NCBI GenBank assembly: GCA_007280315.1
Contig: QYQC01000119.1
Location: forward strand, 1-14,394
Length of the DNA stretch: 14,394 nucleotides
Direction of reading: 5' to 3'
Source: Betaproteobacteria bacterium
GTDB taxonomy: Bacteria > Pseudomonadota > Gammaproteobacteria > Burkholderiales > SG8-39
Every line of letters begins with the position of its first letter. The stretch's first letter is position 1. Of the stretch, positions 6,570 to 12,855 are shown piece by piece. A model generated the notes under the pieces. It was not told the DNA's origin. It saw only the letters and a list, made by a program, of their open reading frames with translations, and did not search any database. Made by a program: the position numbers and the translations under genes.

Positions 6570-7701
6570 TACACCCCTGCAATCGCCCGAGCGCCGGCGT
6601 TTTTTTGAAGTGGCCGGCCGCTACGGATTCACCACCGCTGTACTGGCCGTTAGCGGCGGTTATCTCTGGTCTGAAGCGGACCTGGCGCGTGCCGCCGACG
6701 ATGAAGATGCAAAGCAAAAGGCGGCCAAGCATACGATGATCTTCGGCACTGAATACAAGGCCGACGCGTTTCACACCTACCCCATCATGCAGACCCAGTT
6801 CAAGTCCAACCTCGAAGCGCTGAGCAAGGGCGCGGTGTACGTGAAACTGCATCCGGCAGGACAACTTGGCGTCGGCGGCGCACTGGCGCAGAAAGTCCAG
6901 GCGGGCACGATCCAGGGCGGCTCGGTGTCGCTGTCCAATTTTTCGCCGTTCACACCGGTGGTCGACTTGATCAATGTACCGTTCTGGTGCGGCGAAAATC
7001 AGAAGTTCGCCAACCTGGTTACCTCCGCCGCGTGGAACGGGGAAATCACGCCCAAGGTCACGGCCAAGGGCTACAAGCCGATGTTCTACTTTACCGTCGA
7101 TCCGCGTACGGTCGCGGTGCGCAAGGGTTTCGGCAAGATCGTCAAGACGCCGGACGATATGAAGGGCATGAAAATGCGCGTTCCCTCGTCCAAGCTGCTG
7201 CAGCAGTTCTACCGCCTGGCCGGCGCCAACCCGACTGTGGTGGCCTGGGGCGAAACACCGAGCGCGCTGAAGCAGGGCGTGGCCGACGGGCTCGACCCGG
7301 CGGTGGGCGCGCTCTACACCTTCGGCTTCATCGACATCCTGGAGGCAATTACGCTGGTGGAATCGGTTCCCGATGCGCAGATGTTCGCTGCGAACTACAA
7401 GTGGTTCGAGAGCCTGCCGAAGAACCTCCAGGCAGCGTTCGACGAAGCCAGCGCCAAGACCCAGGCGGAGAGCTTCGCGCAGATCCTGGTGGCACGAAAG
7501 AACTCAATGGACGCCATGGGCAAGGCCGGAATCAAGTTCTACACGCCGACCGCGGCCGAGAAGAAGCAGTGGGTCGAGGCCTGCGGCGAACAGCGGCCGG
7601 AATGGAACGATATCAAGAAGGAACTCGCCGGTTCGATCGACTTGTTCGACAAAATGAAGGCCGCAGCCAACACCAAGGGGCCGATTACGATCGCGGGCTG
7701 A
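6550..7701 (+). CDS. dctP: TRAP transporter periplasmic substrate-binding protein (DctP family)
   Basis: 383 residues, slightly long for the family because of an extended leader. The N-terminus has SPERRRFFEVAG followed by a mild hydrophobic stretch and AxA-like ARAA. The RRRFF core resembles a twin-arginine signal, so export of a folded protein is possible. The mature part begins near KHTMIFGTEY. Family markers include HPAGQLG and the ligand-anchoring arginine R210 in GMKMRVPSS, which in characterised DctP proteins forms a salt bridge to the substrate's acidic group. That residue would suit a carboxylate or sulfonate. Membrane subunit genes follow after a hairpin. Marine DHPS degraders import DHPS through the TRAP system HpsKLM, so DHPS is the leading ligand candidate from context; C4-dicarboxylates or sugar acids remain possible. 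Confidence 0.9.
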   Translation: MSTPKINTPLQSPERRRFFEVAGRYGFTTAVLAVSGGYLWSEADLARAADDEDAKQKAAKHTMIFGTEYKADAFHTYPIMQTQFKSNLEALSKGAVYVKLHPAGQLGVGGALAQKVQAGTIQGGSVSLSNFSPFTPVVDLINVPFWCGENQKFANLVTSAAWNGEITPKVTAKGYKPMFYFTVDPRTVAVRKGFGKIVKTPDDMKGMKMRVPSSKLLQQFYRLAGANPTVVAWGETPSALKQGVADGLDPAVGALYTFGFIDILEAITLVESVPDAQMFAANYKWFESLPKNLQAAFDEASAKTQAESFAQILVARKNSMDAMGKAGIKFYTPTAAEKKQWVEACGEQRPEWNDIKKELAGSIDLFDKMKAAANTKGPITIAG

Positions 7702-7716
7702 TTCACCGCCAAGCAT

Positions 7717-7740
7717 GAGGGGCGGCAGATGCCGCCCCTC
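7717..7740 (+). promoter_or_regulatory. Perfect intergenic hairpin between TRAP receptor and small membrane subunit
   Basis: GAGGGGCGGC (7717-7726) pairs without mismatch with GCCGCCCCTC (7731-7740) across an AGAT loop. No T-run follows, so it is not a typical intrinsic terminator. Placed 16 bases after the receptor stop, it would suit partial termination or protection of the receptor mRNA from 3' decay, giving more receptor than membrane subunits. Confidence 0.6.
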
Positions 7741-7754
7741 CCGGAGACCTGTCC

Positions 7755-8270
7755 ATGCGCAAGCTGCTGCAGCAACTCGACGAGAACGGCGAGCGGTACC
7801 TGATGCTCGTTTTCTATTGTTTCATCGTCTTCGTAATCGTCATCGAAGTAGTACGCCGCTTTGTTCTCGATTTTTCCTCCCTGTGGGGTGAAGAGGCGGC
7901 TCGATTTGCATTCATCTATCTGGGCTGGGTAGGCGCGTCCTACGGCGTAAAGCAGCGCGCCCATATTCGTTTTGACGTCGTGATGCACATACTGCCGCGT
8001 CGCTGGCACGGCTATCTCTATCTGTTTGGCGAGGCGTGCACACTGGTGTTCGCCGGTTTCGCTCTCTACTGGTCGCTGGACACAATTTCCACCCTGCTCC
8101 AGTTCGGCGCCCTCGCGCCTGCCCTGAGGATCAGTCAGGTCTGGTTCGAGGCAGCCGTGCCACTGGGATTCCTGCTGATGGTAATACGGATCGTGCAGTC
8201 CGCGTGGCGCGACATTCAGGACATTCGTGCCGGCCGCGACGCTTACGCCGGCACGCTGCTGTTCGACTGA
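7755..8270 (+). CDS. dctQ: TRAP transporter small membrane subunit (DctQ family)
   Basis: 171 residues, normal for DctQ. Four hydrophobic segments are visible at roughly 17-34, 47-64, 87-107 and 128-147. Family features include an early charged EVVRRF after helix 1, SLWGEEAARFAFIYLGWVGA (the conserved W-xEE-x-x-R/F region), and a KQRAHIRFDVV stretch. It forms the integral-membrane pair with the large subunit and uses the ion gradient for uptake. The start ATG 7755 follows CCGGAG at 7741-7746. It is separated from the receptor gene by 53 bp containing the hairpin and from the large-subunit gene by 21 bp, so it is part of the same operon. Assignment is firm. Confidence 0.9.
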   Translation: MRKLLQQLDENGERYLMLVFYCFIVFVIVIEVVRRFVLDFSSLWGEEAARFAFIYLGWVGASYGVKQRAHIRFDVVMHILPRRWHGYLYLFGEACTLVFAGFALYWSLDTISTLLQFGALAPALRISQVWFEAAVPLGFLLMVIRIVQSAWRDIQDIRAGRDAYAGTLLFD

Positions 8271-8291
8271 ACCGGTGCACATGCCAACACC

Positions 8292-9560
8292 ATGTTAGTC
8301 GCGCTCGGACTCGCCTTTATCCTGCTGCTGCTGTTCCTGGCGGTGCCCTTCTGGGTGGCGCTCGGATTGGGAACCATCGCCTTGCTGCTCTCGACCGGCG
8401 CCCTGCCGCTGTCTTTGCTCGGCGAGGCCCTGTTCCAGGGCGTGGACTCGTTTGCATTGATCGCCATCCCGCTGTTCGTGCTCACCGGCGACGTCATGGT
8501 GCGCTCGGGGCTCGCTTACAAGCTACTCGATTTCGCCGAAGCCACCACCGGCAGCCTGCGTTCCGGTTTCGGCACGTCAACTGCGCTGGGCTGCGGTTTC
8601 TTCGCCTGCATTTCCGGATCGGACGCGGCCGATGCCGCCGCCATCGGCCGCATTACCATGGCGCGGCTGGTGGACGTGGGCTACCCCAAGCCCTATGCCT
8701 GCGCTCTTGTGGCGAGCGGCGCCTGCACCGGAATCCTGATTCCCCCGTCCATCGCCTACATTATCATCGGCCTGGTGCTGGGTATTTCGTCCTCTACGCT
8801 GTTCATTGCGGCGGCGATTCCGGGGGTGCTCGTGCTGTTGGGCGTGGTCCTGACCAACGTGGTGGTGAACCGCTTGAACGGTTACGAAAATTCGCGTCAG
8901 GGTTTCTCATTTGCACGCTGGTTTCGCGCATTGAACGATGCAAAGTGGGCGCTGTCGGTCCCGTTCATTATCCTTGGCGGGATTTACTCCGGGATTTTCA
9001 CGCCCACGGAATCGGCGGCAGTAGCAGTCGCGGTGGCGCTGCTTGTGGGTGTGGTGCAGGGGACGATCCGGCTGAAGGATTTTCCTCCGATGCTGGAAAC
9101 CTCGGCCCGCGTCAATGGCGTGATTCTGCCGATCATCGGCATTGCCATGCTGTTCGCTCAGGCGCTCACGATACTCGACGTACCCCAGGCCCTGGTCTCG
9201 GGATTGACCTCGATTACCGACGATCCTACTGCCCTGGTGCTGGTGATGCTCGCAATTTTCATCATCGCCGGCATGTTCATGGAGACCACCCCCAATATCG
9301 TGATCCTGGCGCCCCTGCTCTACCCGGTGGCCAAACAGATCGGCATGGACCAGATACATTTCTGCGTGTTCATGATCACGTCCCTCGGGCTGGGATTCAT
9401 CACGCCGCCGATGGGGCTGAACCTGTTTGTGATGTCGGGGCTGACCGGAACGCCGATCATGTCGATCGCGCGCCGCGCCGTTCCGTTCGTGATCACGATG
9501 GTCGCGATATCGATTCTGGTCGGTTTCGTGCCCACCCTCTCGCTCTGGGCGATTCGATAG
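8292..9560 (+). CDS. dctM: TRAP transporter large membrane subunit (DctM family)
   Basis: 422 residues with about 12 hydrophobic segments. Family signatures visible are ALIAIPLFVLTGDVM, the ISGSDAADAAAIGRI loop, GILIPPSIAYIIIG, PTESAAVAV, and near the end GFITPPMGLNLFV. This is the channel-forming subunit that moves substrate with Na+ or H+. It follows the small-subunit gene by 21 bp; no clear ribosome site precedes ATG 8292, so translation may depend on reinitiation. The stop TAG ends at 9560, and within a few bases the antisense MFS relic begins, so the TRAP operon ends here and faces convergent genes. Substrate is not readable from the sequence. Confidence 0.92.
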   Translation: MLVALGLAFILLLLFLAVPFWVALGLGTIALLLSTGALPLSLLGEALFQGVDSFALIAIPLFVLTGDVMVRSGLAYKLLDFAEATTGSLRSGFGTSTALGCGFFACISGSDAADAAAIGRITMARLVDVGYPKPYACALVASGACTGILIPPSIAYIIIGLVLGISSSTLFIAAAIPGVLVLLGVVLTNVVVNRLNGYENSRQGFSFARWFRALNDAKWALSVPFIILGGIYSGIFTPTESAAVAVAVALLVGVVQGTIRLKDFPPMLETSARVNGVILPIIGIAMLFAQALTILDVPQALVSGLTSITDDPTALVLVMLAIFIIAGMFMETTPNIVILAPLLYPVAKQIGMDQIHFCVFMITSLGLGFITPPMGLNLFVMSGLTGTPIMSIARRAVPFVITMVAISILVGFVPTLSLWAIR

Positions 9561-9564
9561 ACTC

Positions 9565-9670
9565 GCGCGAACGCCTGCCGCGTGCCGTTTGCGCACTCTT
9601 GTTCGGCGCGCGTATCTTGAGCGTGGCAGTCGGAGCGAACAGCGCGCCCGCACCGCGCACTGTCCGAGCA
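9565..9670 (-). pseudogene. 3'-end relic of an MFS transporter gene
   Basis: The minus strand reads GAGALFAPTATLKIRAPNKS followed by AQTA. It matches the C-terminus of the intact MFS protein encoded at 10132 (GVGALLGPIATLKLRALHES, then AQMA). Bases 9590-9665 and 10154-10229 align without gaps and agree at 58 of 76 positions by hand count. The match fades on the upstream side near 9670, and no stop lies at the equivalent place, so only the tail of a second MFS gene is left. The cupin gene lies between the relic and the intact MFS gene. A weak hairpin (9565-9572 with 9587-9594) lies in the relic but has no T-run. Confidence 0.8.
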
Positions 9671-9722
9671 TCAACCGGTCAGGCGAGCCGCTTGAGGAAC
9701 GCCGGAGGCAACGCGGTAGGCG

Positions 9723-10052
9723 TCACGCTTCCTTGATGAAATCGTACTTGCCCACGCCCTGGATGAGCAGGAAACGGCAGGGATCACCGCTCGGATTGGA
9801 TACCTGGTGCGCCGTCGGAGGCGTTACGGTGGACGATTCCCCTGGCATCAATTCGCGGCGCGCGTCCGGCGCAGGGGTTTCGATCAGCACGCTGCCTTCG
9901 AGGCAATAGTAATGGTCGGTGACCTGGGTGTGATGGTGCCAGGGGATGGATTCTCCGGGCCCGAGCGTGTACTCACGCACCAGCACATCGCTGCCCTTGG
10001 CGATCATTGAAATCTTCTTCACCTGGTATTGCTGTGGCTCGACCTGGGTCAT
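9723..10052 (-). CDS. Small single-domain cupin protein
   Basis: 109 residues from the ATG at 10052, which has AAGGAG 7 bases upstream. An in-frame ATG at 10085 would add 11 residues without support. Cupin motif 1 is G33-x5-H39-x-H41-x4-D46-x6-G53 (within PWHHHTQVTDHYYCLEG), with Asp in the usual Glu position. Motif 2 is G71-x5-tvtPPTAH82-x3-N86. The three consecutive histidines and H82 form a plausible metal site. No signal peptide, so cytoplasmic. It lies 79 bp downstream of the MFS gene on the same strand and may be co-transcribed. Small cupins of this type range from isomerases to dioxygenases to sensors of small acids; the activity here is unknown. Confidence 0.85.
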   Translation of the reverse strand: MTQVEPQQYQVKKISMIAKGSDVLVREYTLGPGESIPWHHHTQVTDHYYCLEGSVLIETPAPDARRELMPGESSTVTPPTAHQVSNPSGDPCRFLLIQGVGKYDFIKEA

Positions 10053-10131
10053 GAGCGATCTCCTTCCAGCAGCGCATAGTGTCAATCCGTCGTAAAGCAG
10101 TTTGCGCCTGAACGATTCGTTTCGGAACGAC

Positions 10132-11379
10132 TCAACGCTTCCCCCCCGCCATCTGCGCGCTCTCGTGCAGTGCGCGCAGCTTCAGCGTGGCAATCGGACC
10201 GAGCAGTGCGCCGACGCCGAGCGCGGTCCAGGCCCAGCCCCAGGCAGCATCCGCGCGCGCACCGTCCGCGCCCTGCCCCAGATCGAGCACCAGGCCGAAT
10301 ACCCAGGGACTGATCGCGCCAAAACCGAAGCCCAGCACCGAACGCAGCGCCCACGCCGCGCCAAGGCAGTTTCCCGGCACCAGTTCGGTCATCGCGGTGG
10401 AATAGACCGACGAGTCGCCGATCGCCGTCAGGTTGTAGGCAATGGCGACGGCAACAACGATCCATGCCGGCGCCGCGATCAGCCAGCCGAACGTGAACGA
10501 GCAGACCAGGCTCGCCAGCGACATCAGCAGTATCACCGCGGTGCGGCCCCAGCGATCGGACAGCACGCCGCCGCCGATGCTGCCCGCGGTGCTCAGTAGA
10601 TAAGTCAACGCGGCAAATGCAATGCCCACGCTCGCCATGGCGGAACTGCTCTCGCCGCCATGCGCCAGGGCCACGCCGAGGTAGGTCGGCATCCATGCCC
10701 ACATGCCGAGCAGTTCCCATGAATGAAACACATAGGCCCAGACCGCGAGCATCGCGGGTTTGTTGCGCCACACCTCGGTTAGTGCGCGCAACGGATTCGA
10801 ATAGCCCGAGGGATGCACCACATTGGGCGTGCTCTTCAGCCCCCACGCCGCAAGCAGACTCGCGGCGACCGGGCCGAACGCGCAGGCGACGAGCGCAGCG
10901 CGCCAGCCGGCAGTGGCGATCAGCGCGCTCGACAGCCACAGCGACAGCGCATAGCCGAGCGAAGCGGCGGCAAGGTAGAAGCCCATCACCCGGCCGCGCC
11001 GCGCCGCGGGGAAACGTTCGGCGATCAGCGTCATGCCGGGCGTGTAGGACCCGCCCGAACACAGGCCGGCAAGCCCGTGCAGCAGCAGCGCGGAGACGAA
11101 GCCGTCTGCCAACAACGAAAATGCGAGGCCGCTGGCGCAGGCGGCGATACTGGCGGTCAGAAAAATGCGCTTGGCGCCATAGCGATCGGCGAGAAAGCCG
11201 ACTGCAAACAGCGACACCAGGTAGCCGACATGCCAGGCCGATTGGATCAGCCCCGCCTGCGCCGATGACAGACCCCAGTCCTGCTTCAACAGGCCGAGCG
11301 AAGCCGAATAGGCGACGAAGATCAGCGCGAACAGCGCGCGCGCGGAACACAGCGAGGCTATCCAGCGGCCATCGGTCAT
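10132..11379 (-). CDS. MFS transporter (12 TM), substrate unknown
   Basis: 415 residues from ATG 11379. An upstream ATG at 11442 would overlap the preceding gene by 53 bases and add 21 polar residues that are just the shadow of its end. About 12 hydrophobic segments are visible, with motif A GFLADRYGAKRIF between helices 2 and 3 and a related loop VLSDRWGRTAVIL between helices 8 and 9. This is typical of proton-coupled uptake or efflux carriers. It begins 11 bp after the EEP-family gene stop. Its 3' end is duplicated as a relic at 9565-9670, directly after the TRAP genes. In Cupriavidus pinatubonensis the DHPS cluster carries an MFS gene (hpsU), so a sulfonate carrier is one possibility, but nothing in the sequence proves it. 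Confidence 0.88.
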   Translation of the reverse strand: MTDGRWIASLCSARALFALIFVAYSASLGLLKQDWGLSSAQAGLIQSAWHVGYLVSLFAVGFLADRYGAKRIFLTASIAACASGLAFSLLADGFVSALLLHGLAGLCSGGSYTPGMTLIAERFPAARRGRVMGFYLAAASLGYALSLWLSSALIATAGWRAALVACAFGPVAASLLAAWGLKSTPNVVHPSGYSNPLRALTEVWRNKPAMLAVWAYVFHSWELLGMWAWMPTYLGVALAHGGESSSAMASVGIAFAALTYLLSTAGSIGGGVLSDRWGRTAVILLMSLASLVCSFTFGWLIAAPAWIVVAVAIAYNLTAIGDSSVYSTAMTELVPGNCLGAAWALRSVLGFGFGAISPWVFGLVLDLGQGADGARADAAWGWAWTALGVGALLGPIATLKLRALHESAQMAGGKR

Positions 11380-11389
11380 CTCCTGCGCC

Positions 11390-12241
11390 CTAGTCCCGCA
11401 AGCGAAGCAGCACCGGCTGGTGATCCGACGCGTCGGTGTCAAGATTCACCACCACGTCCTCCACGCGGCCACCAAGATCCTCGGTGACGAAAATGAAGTC
11501 GCAGGCAAAAGCCTCCGGCCACTGCTTGCGGTCGTGCACGCCGATGGTGTGCTCGTGCGGCCGCGCGCCATGGCGCAGCTGCCACGCATCGCGAAACGCC
11601 GGCGTGCCGTCGCTGTAAGGGGCGACTATGCGCGCATGCAACGCATCGCTGGCGCGGAAATTGAAGTCGGCGGTGAGTATCGCAGACGCCGGCCGCGGCA
11701 CGGTCTCGAACGGCCCGCCCTCCTTCTTCGCATGGTTGCGGTCGGCCCTGTGCAGGGCGGCCTCGGCGTGCAGTTCGCGCAAACGATTCACCTGTTGCCG
11801 GCGCTGCACCTCGGAATAATATTCCAGGTGCGTGGTCGTGACGCGCAGCGGCCCGAACGGCGCGGCGAGCACCACTTCCAGCGCAACGCGCGGCATGCTC
11901 GGCACGGCGGCGTCAGCGGGCCAGGGCAACAGATGGCGCAACACCTGGATCACCGGATGGCGCGTGAGGATCAAATTGCCAAATTGGCGCCGCTTGCCCG
12001 CCGCGCCCTGGACGTCGACCGCGATCGCCTCGACCGCGGCGAATCCCGGCAGCAGGCCGCCGAGCAGAGCGAATTGGTCTTCCCCTGCGGATCCGGGCAG
12101 GCCCGGATAATTGCGCGCCACCTCCTGCAGGCAAAGCACGTCGAAATCGGCCATGCCGCCACAGACGTCGATGATACGTTGCGGTTCAACGCGGCCGTCG
12201 CAGCCGCGGCAGGATTGAATATTCCAGGTGATGAGATTCAT
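11390..12241 (-). CDS. Endonuclease/exonuclease/phosphatase (EEP) family protein
   Basis: 283 residues from ATG 12241 (MNLITWNIQSCRG, the normal EEP start). The frame extends to 12376, but the extra 45 residues are compositionally odd and overlap the promoter region. EEP catalytic residues are visible in order: N7 (TWNIQ), E40 (LCLQEV), a His in TTTHLEYYSE, D and N in LTADFNFR, and the terminal DASDHQPVLL with Asp-His. These bind Mg2+ and hydrolyse a phosphodiester or phosphomonoester. No signal peptide, so cytoplasmic. The substrate (nucleic acid, phosphoinositide-like or other) cannot be told. It is the first gene of a likely minus-strand unit with the MFS and cupin genes. It has no evident link with sulfonate use. 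Confidence 0.88.
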   Translation of the reverse strand: MNLITWNIQSCRGCDGRVEPQRIIDVCGGMADFDVLCLQEVARNYPGLPGSAGEDQFALLGGLLPGFAAVEAIAVDVQGAAGKRRQFGNLILTRHPVIQVLRHLLPWPADAAVPSMPRVALEVVLAAPFGPLRVTTTHLEYYSEVQRRQQVNRLRELHAEAALHRADRNHAKKEGGPFETVPRPASAILTADFNFRASDALHARIVAPYSDGTPAFRDAWQLRHGARPHEHTIGVHDRKQWPEAFACDFIFVTEDLGGRVEDVVVNLDTDASDHQPVLLRLRD

Positions 12242-12390
12242 CGCAAATCCGTGAAGGCAACTCGGATTCGCATTGTAATCCCCCGTCGCGCGCGGCGACG
12301 CAGGCCGCGCTGCGCCCGCGAAAGCCAGTAAAATGGCCGCACGGATTTGCTGGCCGGATCGGGCTGCAGCGTGCACTGGAGCGATGCGAC
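12242..12390. promoter_or_regulatory. Divergent promoter region between EEP and hemerythrin genes
   Basis: The 149 bp between two divergently transcribed genes must hold both promoters. A -10-like TACAAT is on the minus strand at 12272-12277, facing the EEP gene. A TAAAAT is on the plus strand at 12329-12334, facing the hemerythrin gene. Neither has a convincing -35 box, so the positions are tentative. Confidence 0.35.
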
Positions 12391-12810
12391 ATGGACTGGA
12401 TTGCTTGGGACGACAGCCTGGATACCGGACACGCCGGCATGGATGCCGAGCACCGACAGATGGCCGGGCTGTTCAATCTGCTGCGCGACGCAGTGGAAAG
12501 CGGCCAGGGAAAGGCTGCCTGCACCAAGGTGCTCGACGACATCATCCAGCAGACCCAAACGCACTTCGACGTGGAGCAAAGGCTGATGCAGCAGCATCGG
12601 TATCCGAAAATAATGCAGCACGCGGCCGAACACGCGATGCTGCTCAGTCAGGCGCAGGATTTCAGGGACAGCTTCAACATCGACACCGCAGCGTCCAGAA
12701 CGGCACTCAAGCGCTTCCCCGAAGTCTGGCTGGCATTCCACATCCTGTTCTCGGACAAGTCGCTGGCGGCGTTTCTCGCGCGCCGCCAGCACGATCCTGG
12801 CGCGCAATAG
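12391..12810 (+). CDS. Bacteriohemerythrin (non-heme di-iron O2-binding protein)
   Basis: 139 residues, the usual length for a stand-alone bacterial hemerythrin. All seven expected iron ligands are present at the classical spacing: H21 (MDAEHRQM), H58 and E62 (HFDVEQ), H77 and H81 (HAAEH), H117 and D122 (HILFSD). It should form a four-helix bundle with a di-iron centre that binds O2 reversibly, for storage, delivery or sensing in the cytoplasm. No signal peptide or fused signalling domain is seen. It is transcribed alone, away from the EEP gene and toward the dikinase gene (convergent, 45 bp apart). The start MDWIAWDDSLDTG is the typical hemerythrin N-terminus. Assignment is firm. Confidence 0.93.
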   Translation: MDWIAWDDSLDTGHAGMDAEHRQMAGLFNLLRDAVESGQGKAACTKVLDDIIQQTQTHFDVEQRLMQQHRYPKIMQHAAEHAMLLSQAQDFRDSFNIDTAASRTALKRFPEVWLAFHILFSDKSLAAFLARRQHDPGAQ

Positions 12811-12855
12811 CACACCTGCGGGCCGCGTGCGCAGTACCCTGATCCTGCCCGAATT

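Noticed and set aside
9565..9594. Rho-independent terminator after dctM
   Set aside because: The stem has a wobble pair and a 14-base loop, and no T-run follows; the sequence is better explained as the MFS relic.
8036..9736. 566-codon plus-strand open frame across the TRAP membrane genes
   Set aside because: It is a GC-driven shadow frame; the proteins in the other frame are unmistakable DctQ and DctM, while this one is Arg/His-rich without domains.
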